Shown: positions 46,876 through 59,873 of the stretch, piece after piece
Layout: each line of letters starts with the position of its first letter
How positions within the stretch are numbered: the first letter of the stretch is position 1
Origin: Branchiostoma belcheri
Lineage: Eukaryota; Chordata; Leptocardii; Amphioxiformes; Branchiostomatidae
Assembly (NCBI RefSeq): GCF_001625305.1
Contig: NW_017802947.1
Location: 523,598 to 587,597, forward strand
Length of the DNA stretch: 64,000 bases
Reading direction: 5' to 3'
Position numbers and translations under genes: made by a program
Notes under the pieces: model-generated
The model's database searches: none
What the model was told of the DNA's origin: nothing
What the model saw: only the letters and a program-made list of their open reading frames with translations

Positions 46876-49800
46876 ATGTGGAAGACTGCAGTACTCTTCG
46901 TCGCCTGGGCGGCGTTGTGTTTGTCAGACGACACCACTGGCAGGTAGTATTCTCTTCTTACTGACGCTCTCTTGGAGTTGGTACGTTAAATTTGTCATAA
47001 CTATGCCGTTTACAGACGAATAACGCAAGTATGTGGTATTTTATGGGAAGCTAGACGTAGATATATCCACAGTTATGTCTTGAACTGTTCGATATATTGA
47101 CAGCGTTGAGGGCAAGCGGCCATTGTCGTGCCATGGAGAGTGCCCTGAGTACGAGCTGCTGTGCTCGAGCCCAGAGTACGCTGTGCGTCGGTATAAGAGC
47201 GGCCTGTGGGTATCGACCAGTGTACGGAGGACCAGTATCACCAAGGCCAGTCTGATCGGGCGGCAGCGACTACACAAGTACCTGAAGGGAGAAAACAATG
47301 AAAGTAAGTATCTGGTTAAGGCGTTCTCTTAGTCGTCATAGGTTATTGTACAATTTTCACTCCATAAACATTTCAAGTAGACTGCGCCAGAAATTACCTA
47401 AGACAGAATTTTTATTATAAAATGACGAATTTTGCACGACAAAGGCACGACTATCCCAAGAATGTCCTCAGACGAACGTACGACGAATGTGACTGTATCC
47501 TAAAGCAGACACTAAATGCTCTCAGTGTAACTTTCATAGCATGGGAACTTTCATGATATTATAATTGAATGATTCATAGAAGGTTTTCAAAACAAAATTG
47601 GTTGCAATTAATTTTTTTACCATGTTCAATTCTTGATTGTTCTTTTCTAACATTTGCCTAAAGCGATGGGGATGGGAGAAGTTTCGTTGTATTTCATGCT
47701 GGCATTGGCGACCGCAATGTCTCCTTTTCGGCGATATTATACTTCGTTTTTTGTTCAGAATAATAGTCAGGCATATTATGGATAGTCCATGCGTATCCAG
47801 GATCGTGCCCGGCGCAAATCTACGTTCTTGGATACGCGGAGACTATCCAGAACCATGCCTGATCCTAACCCTAACCCATGGTATAGAACTGAAAAGGCAC
47901 GGTTCTAGATACGATACGATCAAACTTAATTGTCTTACTGGATCCACAGAGACCAAGATGGCGTCCATCTCACCGTTGGTGATGCAGCTGCGCAGGTCGT
48001 CACGTGACCCGACACGTGAGGTGACCGTCTCTATCATCCTCCCCAAGGACGTGGCGAGTAACCCTCCAAAACCGACTGATCCAAAGGTAAGACGGTCTTT
48101 AAGGTTCCTACATCAGCACTCACTAGTTTTCTTTATTTCATCTTTTCTTATCACTGTCATTTTTGACCAGCGCGCGTGTGTGTAAATGTGTGATTTTACA
48201 TGTAACGGTACATGTATTTGTATTTGTGTGTGTAATGTGTGTGCATGTATGCGCATGTGTTCGTGTGTATGTATGTATACATGTGTTCATGTGTTTGTGT
48301 GTACGTGTGTGAATTTTGCTTGTGTATCTGTTCGTTTATGTATGTGTGTGTATTTATGTGAATAACGAATAATTGTACTTCACATTAATATTTCTGTGAC
48401 TTTTGTGATCATGCTTGTCAGGTGGTGATCGATCTCGTTCCCGAGACCATTGTGTACGTCAAGTCGTTCCCACGACAGAGTGCCGGATTTGTGCCTGAAC
48501 GAGAGGCCAGAAAATTCTTCCATACGCTATCGGAGAGAGAAGAACTGTTCGAGCACGAGGACTACTTCCACATTGCCCAGTACGACAGGTGAACAAAGTA
48601 TTCCGCGTTACGGCTTACTAATTAGAATACAACACTTGTCTGTTGATTTACTACGACGCGATGAGGCATGGTTGGTTTAACTGGCGACATTATTAAGCTC
48701 ATTGCACAACCAAACTCCGCCTCCTGACTGACCGGGTCCTGTTATATCAAGAACGGTCCTTTATTCAGCGCCATATCCACACACAGTTCTGGATACTTCA
48801 CACGTATTCAGAACCGTGCTTTTGGCAAAGCGGCGTTCTTAGACACACAAATATCCATGGACCAGTGCCTGATCATATCACTATCTCATTCAGGCATAGA
48901 ATTGTATTTGCACTTTTCTGAAAATACAATTTCCTTAGGAGAAGGAACTTGTGTAACTCAGGCTAGCTCCTGGTGAATGAAGTTAAATTTTGCGTTATAT
49001 TGGGTCGTTTAGTGAATCTTTCAAAATATGTTTTGTTTTGAATTTCTTGTGTTTAAACTGTTTTTCCAGTCTGTCCCCTGGTCTGGAATCACAAAACGAG
49101 ATCTGGATATTTGCCATCAACGAGGTGGCCCACCGGATGCTGCAGGTTACCGACAGTCTGGTGAGCGGCAGGGGGATCCCGCGGTGTCTCCATGGGGACA
49201 ACAGGCCGCTGAGGTGGACCAAGATGAACCCGGCTAACGTCCCTGTACTCACACGGGACATGTGCCCCACGTCGTTTTGCCATGGTAGGCCAGTATCACG
49301 TATATAACGAGAGAGACTCTGAGAGCTGAAAAACCTTCCCTGTCCCATGTCCTTAGTGCTGTACTATCTTCCCTATCCTAAGTTTTGAAGAACCCTCCCT
49401 ATCTTAAGTGTTGAAGAACCTTCTCTGTCCTCAGTGATGAAGAGTCTTCCCTGTCCTTAGTGCTGAATGGCCTTCTCTGTCCTTAGTGCTGAAGAACCTT
49501 CCCTGTCCTTAGTGCTGAAGAATCTTCCCTGTCCTTAGTGCTGAAGAACCTCCCCTGTCCTTAGTGCTGAAGGATCTTCCCTGTCCTTAGTGCTGAAGGA
49601 TCTTCCCTGTCCTTAGTGCTGAAGAACCTTCCCTGTCCTGTTCTTCAGATGTCATTTCTCACATTTCTTTTATCTTCAGGATCCAACTGCCCGAAGTACG
49701 ATATGCTGGAGAGGGTCGGAGACACCATAGAGAAGAGACACTACACTGACCTGCAGGTCATCGGTTACGTGGCAACAAGCTGTCATTACGACACCGCCGT

Positions 49801-52778
49801 GGACCAGTCTTACATGCCACTGTGGCAGCAGTTGAACAACACAGGTGTGTTCATCAGCAGTTCAACCAATGATAGCATAGCCATTAACTGTTGTACCAAT
49901 GAGATCGTGGTTGCATTTCCGTCAAATATTTGGATATCTACAGACCGAGGTACTAAGCGAGCAGTGCTATGGGGTCGGTTTATTGTACACATTTTTTTAC
50001 CTTTCCTTGCGTATCCTCATGCTTCTACTAACATGATTGCAGAACCATGATTGCATTACATTCGCAAAAAGTGTTATCTTTTCGGCTGCGTGGGTGAACA
50101 GCATGACTGAAGATAATATATGGGTGTATTGTGATAATACAACAATTATGATATTTGGTACACAATATATGATTACATTCTGGGCTAAGGAATAACTTTC
50201 CGTGGTACTGCAGTAGAACCTCGGGATATCTGTGTATCATGTTCACGATTTTTAGATAATAGCTTGATGGTTACTTCATCAATCGGTTTGTATTATATGG
50301 CATTAGAAAGCTTATCCCTTTTTCTACACCCGAAAGGTATATCTCCAGCAGAAGTTCAGGCGTTTGTGACAACTATCGTACAAAGCCGTAAAAATCTGGA
50401 TGGCGAGAAAGGCTGCGAGAAGTTCTTCGTTCTATACTACGCCATGGACGGTAGTGCCACGGCTTCAACGGTAGGAGACTTGTTGTTGCTGCTGTTACTT
50501 CCGGGACGGAAGTATTGTTTACGGTCGCGTTGACAGTTTGTGTGTTTGTGTCCAGTCCACACTGGGACCTGGTGAATTAAATCATTGTTGCTGCTGTGGT
50601 TGTTGTTTTTTACGTAAGGCAGCCACATACATGTAAACAAGGTGCCAAACATTCAAATTGTATAAGTAATTATGACTCAGGGGTATATTAAAGAGCGGCG
50701 TTAATTCTAATTTCGAGTCGGATATCATCTGTAAAACAATCTTACCATGTACCCAAAATAAGATGATTTGAATGTTGGTGGATAAAAGGGGCTTTTATTT
50801 CTGGATTGTTAACCTGAATTTGAGGTATATACGTATGCCCCTTTAGTTTACATTTGCCATCGTATCTAGATTTAGTTATCACTACATTCACAAGGATACG
50901 ATACGTCGTTCACTTACATTTTAAATGTTTTCGTTTCAGGTTTTGATACGGTCGAACAGTGGTCAACCAATGTTCCAAATACCTAAAACGATACAGACCC
51001 TTCATGGAACAAAGGATGTAACGTAAGTCTCTGACGTTCATTTCTCATCCAGCAATGAAAAAAAGTCAGACTAAGGGCCCAGACACGCTCGTCGCACGGT
51101 CATCTTACGACAAACTGAAGGCATTCTTGCGATAGTCGTACATGTGTCGTGCAAAGGTTGTCAAAAAACATTTGTCTTGTAACGGATAATGCTGTCTTTG
51201 ATCCTTGTCAGTGTTTGTCTCTGTCACAATCTACGTGAAAATTATACGCCATCAAAATCGTACGGCAGACTACGACAAAGGTGACCAGGCCCTAAATTCT
51301 GTCATTGTATTGTACATTCTGTTGTATTACGTTCTTGTAAATTCATTGACATTTTTCAGAAATGATCGTTTCCAGAAACTAATAATGTACTCATCACACA
51401 TGCTTCACATTTGTATAGAATGGTAATGGATACATTATTCCATATGTGAAGAAAATGCACGTGATTTACTAGACGGCTGTGCGCCCTTTTTCCATTACAG
51501 GACTTTTTACACCAAGTGCTTCGGAGGAAATGTGTTCTACGATCCGCACAGTATCTCTGACAATGGCAAACTCCTGTTGGATACCATGAAAAGCAGCGGG
51601 AAATGCGTATTGGGAGACCACATCAGTATTGCGGAGTATCATTCCCAGTCGCGGTTATTTGATCGCTATAACGAGGTATGTTTTTCGTTTATTTCGTTCT
51701 CCATAGAATAAATGATGCTCATTTATGATTATTGCCCTTTTATTGGGCAGAGAGTTGGCTTCAGTTGATTGACCAGGTTGTTACCCAGGATGCCTTGCGA
51801 AGTAGGATGGGGTATGGGGTCGCCAAAATGGTATGGTACATAGACCATGGTGTCATACAATCCTATGAAGTAATATTGCATATTATATGGTGTAATTCAA
51901 TCTGGTATTTCACCATGATCATACCATACAGTTGCAATAGATTTACATAAACACAAAACACTTCTAACGAGTATGATATTTCTGATTTCTCATTAACACT
52001 GTTCCAGATAATGGTTGATAGCGATGAAAGCTGCACTGACCAAGGCGACCGCCCGGCCTTCTCGTACGATATTCCCCTGAGTAACAACTATCTGGACCCG
52101 AAGGTGGTACCTGAAGTCACGGAACCCTGTAACACCACCGACTGTGCACACTTCTCTGTCAAGATGACTCTCGGTGATAACCTGAGACTAGTGTCGCAAG
52201 ACCCAGGTAAAAATGTGATTCATTTATGCAGACTTGTAGACTGAATTGGTACCACTTATTATTTCACTGTCACACAATATATCTTCATCAATATGCCATC
52301 ACTTTTTCATATTTTTCGGTAATTTTCAAACATAATTTGCACTTTGCCAAGAGAATACAATTTGAACGTTATGAAATTATACCAATGTACAGATTGCTGC
52401 ACAACCATATGTTATGTATTTTGTGATAGTTCGGCTGCCAGACCGTACCAAAACCCCTCTCAGTTAGACTTTGCGTGCCATAGGTCTGACATCCAGACTA
52501 ATTCTGTGTTTCTGCTGAGATTGAGTTCGTACGCTGTTATAGTGTTGTCATAACCAAGCATATTTTTGTCTCCCAGCTAAGTTTGTTTGCACAGAGAGCA
52601 GCCCTCTGTCATGCTCGTACTACCAGGCATACCACAAGGCGCTGCATCCCATCCTAGCCTACATCAACGGGGAAAACAAGGATGGGATATCCATGAACAT
52701 GACAAAGCCTTTGTTTGGACACGTGAGTTGTTTTTAAACTTCCACTGTCAGGCATTCACGAATTTGGCCTCCTGAACA

Positions 52779-52835
<57 letters not shown>

Positions 52836-55800
52836 GTTAGGAGCAGCCTGTTTTCGTCTGTAAGTTAGCAGCAAACCATCCAACTATTTTGGAGTAAGCC
52901 AACAGTGTGTTTCGGGGTCACATTTGACTCAAATTTAAGTCAAATTCGTTTCGATCCGTAAGTGCCTCTTCTATGTTCCAATGTTCTTTGCATAGCTTAT
53001 TTTGCTTTACCTCAATGTACAGAAGCCATTACATGTGTCTTGCTAGCCGTCAGTGTTTTTGTCCCTTTTCCACTCCACAGGAACGGGAACCAATAAAGAG
53101 CAGTATACAAAGGCGCAATTTAGCACTGAATCGTACCCAACATCTGCTTGAAAATGCCATTTATCCCGTTCTGCGTAGGTTTTACCCAGTGACAAGCAAT
53201 GTGGGAAGTCGTTCGTCCTGTGCATGTACCTGTCAGAGAAATACTTCAACAGTCCACCGGAACCGCTCACAGAGAGGGTAGGTCTAAATTTCATAACAGC
53301 TGCGACTATTAAATACTTAGGCCACACCAATTTAATTTGTTGGTTCTCGGATTTTTTTACGAAAAACATGAAGCGACAGGGCGAAAAAAAAAAAAAAGCT
53401 CTGATGGTGAGGCCAGGACTGGAAATAGGGGCCCGGGGACTCGTGTTACTTTTACTTCTACGTATACTGCAGTTTTCACCACCTATGATCTTATTCCCAC
53501 ATAGGTATGTATTGATTTTATTATTAAATGGTTTGCAATAAATATAATTTTGATAACTGATTTTATTGATTTCTATTTGAAAAAATGGCAATAGTACTCA
53601 GAAAATCATAATCATGGTCTTGGTTATCAACTCGAGGTGACAGGGCACTCTTGAATTGTATAAATTATAATCTAAAAATAAAACAGAAGCATTTTTTTCT
53701 TCTATTCAGTGCTGGTGAAGGGTACTTTCAGTACATGTTAATGTAGTTGAAACTTCTAACAAAAGGGGGAACTCTGACTCAGTTCAACCTCCTTGGTTAA
53801 ACCTGACAAGAAATCATGCATAAGTTATATATATATATGCAGTGCATGACTCTCTACTGCCAAGTGCATTTTTGTCTTCTATTCATGAAAGTCAAAAACC
53901 AACAGTGTACAGAACGATAGATTTATCAGGATAATTTTCCTGATGGCTAAACTTTATACTTCAGAATAACTTTGGACTCGTCCATCACATATCAAGGAAT
54001 AACGTTATATAGTTCATCAAACCCACCGGCAAAGACGGTCACAAACCTGCGCAAAGTTTTCCTCTAATAGAATTTCAACGCATGTGTGACCAAAATTCTA
54101 ACAACATAAGAAATGGTGGCTTATCCAGATCGCCCTCCATGATTATTTTCTTGCTTCAAGAAGCCTACATTCCTACTTTTGCTTCTTCAAAAATTTGTAG
54201 TTCTGCCCACAGCCGGCAAAGTCGGCCATGTTTCTTCCTAATTAGCATGAAAAATCAGGCCCTTCTATTGGTTCCCATACGTCACATGACCAACTGCTAA
54301 GAGAGACACCTATCAACTCTTGACAAAACTGCAGCATTCTGATTTTTTAGATTTTTTTTCAGTGATTTAATTTTTTTTTTTTTTGATTTGGCGAAAATCA
54401 GAAGCGGCGATTCCGAGACCCAACAAATTAAATTGGTGTGGCCTTACATAACAAAGATCAATAATAGAAATACACGTAAAAGAAAAACAAAACAATGAAC
54501 ACTATACATAAATAGAATGTCTATCTAATGTATGTATATATGACCATCTACGTAACTATTAAAGGGATAAAAAAAATATACTTTGTGCAATTTAAAACTT
54601 TAATTTCAGAAGGTGTGAAATTACCAGAGCTACAGCTATTTGGGCTTTCCATCAACAAGGTTGGAAGAACTTGAAACTTGAAATGAAACTTTCAATACTC
54701 ATTCAGGTATCGTATTTGTCTTTCTTAGGAATGATTCTTTAATTTCCTTCTTGTCTAGGTTAGGATCACCTTCGATGAGAATGAGTTCGTGGCGTATGAG
54801 AAGTCATTTGTGGGAAACTTTGAGAGCGCGCTGGTCGACGCCAGAGTGAGAGAACGGATCGACGAGATGCTGCTTCAGCTGGACGGACTGGAGCCCTTTG
54901 GGGTCAAGTACAACCCAAAGGTATCCCGGCTGGTGTTCCCCGTAGGCTCATCTTCTCGTTTTGTCTTTAGTTACTTCCGGGACGGAAGTATTGTTTTGGG
55001 TGGCGGTGTTTTAGAGGGAATTTATATGTATGTCGTCCTCATCAGCCAGGACTGGAAGTGAATGGGTGGAGATTGGGTGGAGATTTCAGTTGATTTGCAG
55101 GGTTGCCACTTGCCAGTATACTCTAGGTGGTAGGAGGTGGTAAGAGATAACCAGGAATAAGTACTGTGTAATCATGGTATATAAAACAACGTGTAGGATT
55201 GAGTGACGTCATACAATTGTAATTGTTTGATTAATCATTAGGGTATACCTGCAAGTTGGCAGACAGCATATTAATGGAATTTTACAATGCATCCCAAAAA
55301 TCATTGACGTATGGTATTTTACACTAGTCAACTAAGTGCACCTTATATAATAATGAATTAGACTGACAACAAAGTTTCCTGCGATGGTATACTGTTTATC
55401 TATCTTAACTTATTCTCTAATCTCTTCACTTGTTACAGCTTGTCTGGATTGGTGCCTACGCTGACCCTGGGAAGGAAGAGACGGTGATGAAGATATTTGT
55501 TCGCGACGACCGGAATGTTCAGAAGAAGAAAGAGAAGCAAGTCACACCTAAACCCAAGGACTCGTCAGAGGAGAGATATCTCCCAACGCCGACGTCTTGT
55601 CACAGTAAGGAGTGTTTACCTGTCCGCGTGGTGAAGGACTACGGAGACTTCTTGGAGGTTTACTTTCCGAAAGGTAGACTTCCTTCCATACTTGTTGATT
55701 CCAACACTGTGATTTTGGAAACGGATTTATTGCAATGGTGTGATTTTTGGATGCGTCGTGACTTCTGGATACGTCACGTCGACATTTATGACTGGAGCAT

Positions 55801-58692
55801 CATGAAGGTTCCTTATTGATTGTGCATAAATTATATGATCTTCCCCATCGATGTTGTCCAAAGTATGAAAGTCGTATCTTAGCAAAGATGGATCTTGAGG
55901 CATTTTATGGAGACTTGAAATCTGCAGTACTCAAGAAAGCCACTAGGAGGTCCAAAAACACACGCACAAGCGGTACTGAAAACATAACCATCTCGGCGAA
56001 GATAATTATACGATTTTCAACTTTGTAAATCTTCGTATAGCTACTGTGCTGAGGTGCCATTATCTTAAGCGAGTTAATCTAGCTTCTCACTCTATGATAA
56101 TCTTTCGACTATCTCCTCTCCTCACCTCACCGGTCCCAATGCAGTCAGGTGACTGCCGTCGGGGCAACATAGCAGTCAACAAACTATTTCTTTACCTCCC
56201 AGTGAAGGGTGTGTTCACCCAGCAGAATGTGTGTGAATCGGGCACATCCGGCCGACTGTTGCTGCAGCCAATACACAAGTACTTCCGGGGGTACAACATG
56301 GAGGAAGACAACATAGGAGATTTCTCCTATCCAGTCTCTCTCAGGGTGGGTCGTCATGTTCTGCACTTAGACATGTGTGTCTCAATATTTACGTTTAATG
56401 TCGCATCTGTGAATACTGACATTTGCTTCCGGTGCGATAATTTTAGGGCGATCTCCAAGAAAAATTATAGCTTGATTGCTATTGAGAGCTTTCGAATCTC
56501 AAAATCCTATGGCTGGCATTGCAAATCGCATGTTGTAAATGCATTCTGTTGCCCGAATGTGCCAAAAATGCAGCTATCAGTGTGTAAAGTAAGAATATGC
56601 ATCAAAGTAAGATCAATGCAATATCCTGATGAATATCGAAGGAGACAGTGGTTGTTGAAAATTTGATCTCTGTGAAACTCTGTGTTGGAATAAAGTTCAA
56701 CTTTTTACTATAAGTAGATGCATGTTAGCACCGTTTGTAGTGTAGTGCTCCTCTCTATGTCAGCAGTACAGACTGTTTTTCGAGAAAGGGGCGGAAGTAG
56801 ACAACGTGTGTGACGCCGTGTACGAGATGAGCGTGGCCCTCCCACCCAGGTACGCCGACAGGGAGATCCCGGAGCCGATCACGGACAAGGTATGTGCAAT
56901 CATGAACGTTCATCTGTGTTAGTACTTACCTGTTTAATTAGAGTTAAAAGGTTTTAACACTGAAGTTTACAGTGAAAAAGATTTAACTCTAAACAAGATA
57001 TATGGTAATTTTTACCTTCGATTTGGTCATAATTACAGTCCGAGCAGTGGGTTTTATTTGGGTATCTGATTGTCTGCACAGAGTAGGTTGACAGCTCGTT
57101 GGTGGGGAAGATTCACAGGCAGAATGACAGGTCAGACACAGGAATTAAGGTGAACGTGAAGGTCTTCGAATCACAGGGATTAGTGGTCGACGAGGAGGGA
57201 ATCCTGGATTGCATTTTAGCTACCCGAAAGTCTTAAACTCTCGAATCTCAATTGTTGTAGTATACGTGGCTGGCAGAAAGATTTACACAGCATCATGAAA
57301 GGGACCAAAACCGATAGAGGAGTGGATAAAAACTCACAGTTTTACCTTCAATTATTCCCATTAGAAAGGCCAATGTAGTACGTAGCTTCTGTAGACTTTC
57401 AACGCGCTCGCGCTAACATTGATGTTGCCTTTCAGTTGAAGACCTTTGAGCGTAATGGGACATACATGTACGTAGTCGCCGTGCCAGGGAGCTACAGTCT
57501 GGAAACTATCAAGGACAAAACCTACCATCTACTGGTGGACCTGACACAGGCAAACCTGGCCATTGAGAGGGTAAGAGAGAGACATTATATCCACATGTGT
57601 TATAGACAGTACTTCGGTCTTCTGAATATTTTTTTTCTTTTGCTAAAAGTTCACCAATTAGACATGTTCAAAAGTTTTTTAAAAACTTGAAATAACTGTG
57701 AAGATTCCTTTAGAAAAAACGCAATAACAAAATCTTACGTTATATTATCAGCTACATCAGTCCAAAAATATTTCAGACTGAAAGTATCCTGTCAGCGTAA
57801 TATTCAACTTATGAGGTATATCTTGATTTGAGACACGGACATTTGTTTTGCCATATCTACCCATGCATGATTCAGAGGAAGACCAATCCATTGACTATAT
57901 TGCATGTTAACCTGTTAATATGACAGCAACAGTGTACTTCTAGAAAATTACATCTAACTATAAATCATATGATCATGTGTATATATGAAACATATTCGTC
58001 TTATTCTGTTTCTCTATCTTTCCCCAACAGTACTATAGTATAATATTCACCTACGACCCTCCATTCACCGACCTAGAGGAGAGGATGACGTACATCGGGT
58101 TAGTAAAGGAGCCGCAGGGTGAGGGTAAGTCTCATTTCTGAATCCCTTTCTTGTAAATTAATGGGATAACAGGGGTGCTATCCCATTAATTTACCACATA
58201 CCGTATATTTTCTACCTATAGCTATCCCATGTAAAAGTAGTTAGCACGTTTTTTTAAGTACTAAATAAATGGGATAAATAACCAAAGCTGACTGACGTGA
58301 CTGACTGTCGAGTGTCATCCTTGCTCAGCCACCCGAACCACGACTAGGCTACTGCACTCACAAATTATGCCGATTCATCCACATTCTAGTCGCGTCGATT
58401 AGATTATTTTCAGGGGTTAGTATCGATAGTCTGCAACATCTAGCGTACGGAGAAATACGGACGAGTAAGATGAGAGAGAGAGAAAGAGGGAGAGTGGGAA
58501 AGAGATAGGGGACAGCATCCGTCGAACAGTGCCATAGAAGATTTTACAGAGCTGCTGTCAAACCACATTCTCAATCTATGACATCTGTATATGTTTCCAC
58601 TTACAGAAAACAGCGAGAACCAACCAAAGCAAGATTCTGGCCATGGAACAAGTAATGAGAAAGAGCAAGGAACACAACAGCAAGATGGTTAA
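46876..58692 (+). CDS. Gene 6: secreted four-SOUL-domain (HEBP-like) protein, divergent copy
   Basis: Exons: 46876-46943, 47104-47303, 47950-48086, 48422-48588, 49070-49284, 49680-49844, 50337-50470, 50940-51022, 51501-51675, 52008-52206, 52577-52722, 53179-53277, 54759-54920, 55439-55673, 56203-56345, 56767-56889, 57436-57570, 58031-58124 and 58607-58692. They give 921 codons plus stop. The signal peptide is unlike the others (MWKTAVLFVAWAALCLS) and no histidine patch follows. Domain 1: ECPEYELLCSSPEYAVRRYK, RLHKYLKGEN, NPPKPTDPK, VKSFPR and NEIWIFAINE. Domain 2 starts at NCPKYDMLERVG and domain 3 at YINGENKDG. Domain 4 follows a lysine-rich linker. Exon 55439-55673 fuses the two exons that other copies split (exons 14 and 15). 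The tail is long, polar and glutamine-rich. Introns are longer and hold a 1.1-kb inverted-repeat element, a minisatellite and a CA repeat. It is the most distant + strand copy and keeps all boundaries otherwise. Confidence 0.85.
47775..47922. repeat. Dispersed repeat, copy B
   Basis: It contains ggatagtccatgcg, ggcgcaaatctacg, ggtatagaactga and cacggttctagatacgat in the same order as copy A. It lies in gene 6 intron 2. A more decayed relative, with accgtgc and caggcatagaattgta, is at about 48735-48912. Confidence 0.5.
49326..49640 (+). repeat. 26-bp minisatellite (about 12 units)
   Basis: The unit ctgaagaaccttccctgtccttagtg is repeated with few changes just upstream of the exon 6 acceptor of gene 6 (exon start 49680). 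Each unit contains a pyrimidine tract ending in TTAG and so looks like a 3' splice site. Confidence 0.95.
52779..52833 (+). repeat. (AC)n microsatellite
   Basis: An uninterrupted run of about 27 AC dinucleotides lies in gene 6 intron 11. Confidence 0.97.
53320..54443. mobile_element. 1.1-kb non-autonomous DNA transposon with TIRs and TTA duplication
   Basis: The left end ggccacaccaatttaatttg and the right end caaattaaattggtgtggcc are inverse copies, and the match runs for more than 30 bases with a few differences. The trinucleotide TTA flanks both ends (53317-53319 and 54444-54446). A 3-bp TTA/TAA duplication is the habit of PIF/Harbinger elements, so I suggest that superfamily. No transposase frame was seen. 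It lies in gene 6 intron 12. Confidence 0.65.
58153..58194. repeat. Short perfect inverted repeat
   Basis: gtaaattaatgggata and tatcccattaatttac are separated by 10 bases just after the exon 19 donor of gene 6. A related word (aataaatgggata) recurs near 58262, so this may be the edge of a small element. Confidence 0.6.
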
Positions 58693-58723
58693 GACGATTC
58701 GCCGAAGAAGTTTACCAAAGAAG

Positions 58724-58729
58724 AATAAA
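58724..58729 (+). terminator. Polyadenylation signal of gene 6
   Basis: AATAAA lies 32 bases after the stop codon. Confidence 0.6.
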
Positions 58730-59767
58730 TTTATGTGCACTCAGACAGTGATGCATCTAACGTTATATATGTGTGAAGAAAATGTTCCTGAAAGCTCCTC
58801 GTACCCTAAGAAATGAGGTTACGAAGTTTCCTAAAACCATGTGTTCTCTAATGAATTATATCTAACATCGTATCAATATTTACCTAAACGATGTAAAATT
58901 ATATTCCACAGAAAACTTTACCGTGCTACCGCGTATAGTGTCTACAACGTAGCATAGTATCATTTCTCCGTACCTTTCTGTACCTACAGATATTATATAC
59001 ATCCATATAACAACACACAGCAAAGAGATTCCAATGCTGAGCCTGTTTTATTGTAATCCTATAAGAAGCCAAGCTGTAGGTGCAACAATGGAGAACGGTT
59101 GAATACTTACCTCATCACATTCGATTCGGGGTGACAGTATGAACAGTACATGAATTGGTAGTCAATGACTTCAAGCTGGAAGTCATGTTGCTAACGTAGT
59201 TAAACCAAGGAGGTTACAAATAATACCAAGGAGGTTGAATATCAGTGATAGATTGATTGATTGATTTCCAAACTGCTTGGTTAAACGTAAAACTGTTACA
59301 AACTGGCAAAAGCTAAGATTTAAAACATATTACTGAATGATTAACCATGAATGTATCCACTGTACCAAGCGTCATATGTAGAAGACAGCTAGAGGCGGTT
59401 TCATTGCACGCTAAGAAAAAATTCACTCTTCAGGTTCGAGGAGCCACACTTCGTTCGGGTGCCCGGTCCTAGGAGCAGGACTTCACATATCCCTGGTAGA
59501 TAGAGAAATATCTATGAGATAAAAAAAACTTTACGAAAAGTTAGAATTTACACATCAAACTGCACCGATATGTGTTGCCGGCATTTCAAATTGTGGGGTG
59601 AAACGTTACATTTTCTATAGATTGCACCGTAATGAAGGGTTACTACGTCCAAATTTGAATACTATGTTCTAAAACATGAAGACGTAACGTTATATCTAAT
59701 ACTACGAGTCAATACTAGACAAGCCATGCATATCCAAGTTTCCTTTCAAAATACTGTTTTAGGTTAA
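58730..59767. other. Intergenic region between convergent genes 6 and 7
   Basis: The only gene-like sequence is the degraded terminal exon at 59423-59492 (minus). A second minus-strand AATAAA at 59047-59052 lies beyond it. Confidence 0.55.
59423..59492 (-). pseudogene. Degraded duplicate of gene 7 terminal exon
   Basis: On the minus strand, an acceptor-like ctaccag is followed by GYVKS, as in the EYVKA start of the true last exon. A different frame then gives HPNEVWLLEPEE and a stop, matching the HEVWLVKPEK end of gene 7. The length is 70 bases against 84, so the two halves are out of frame with each other, and the entry frame stops at GYVKSCS. It is either a relic exon or an alternative last exon with a truncated end. 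Confidence 0.6.
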
Positions 59768-59773
59768 TTTATT
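59768..59773 (-). terminator. Polyadenylation signal of gene 7
   Basis: On the minus strand AATAAA lies about 100 bases after the gene 7 stop. Confidence 0.55.
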
Positions 59774-59873
59774 AATTATCCACGGTGCAATATAACCTTG
59801 GGCGCTTGGGGGAGCCATTTGACGGTTCGATAAATCGACAGACGAATGTTTAATGAAAACACAAGAATCTTTC

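Noticed and set aside
49326-49640. CRISPR-like regular repeats
   Set aside because: Units are directly adjacent with no unique spacers, in animal intron sequence; it is a minisatellite.
53043-53591. 182-codon minus-strand frame
   Set aside because: It runs across gene 6 exon 12, its donor and the start of a transposon-like element; a chance frame.
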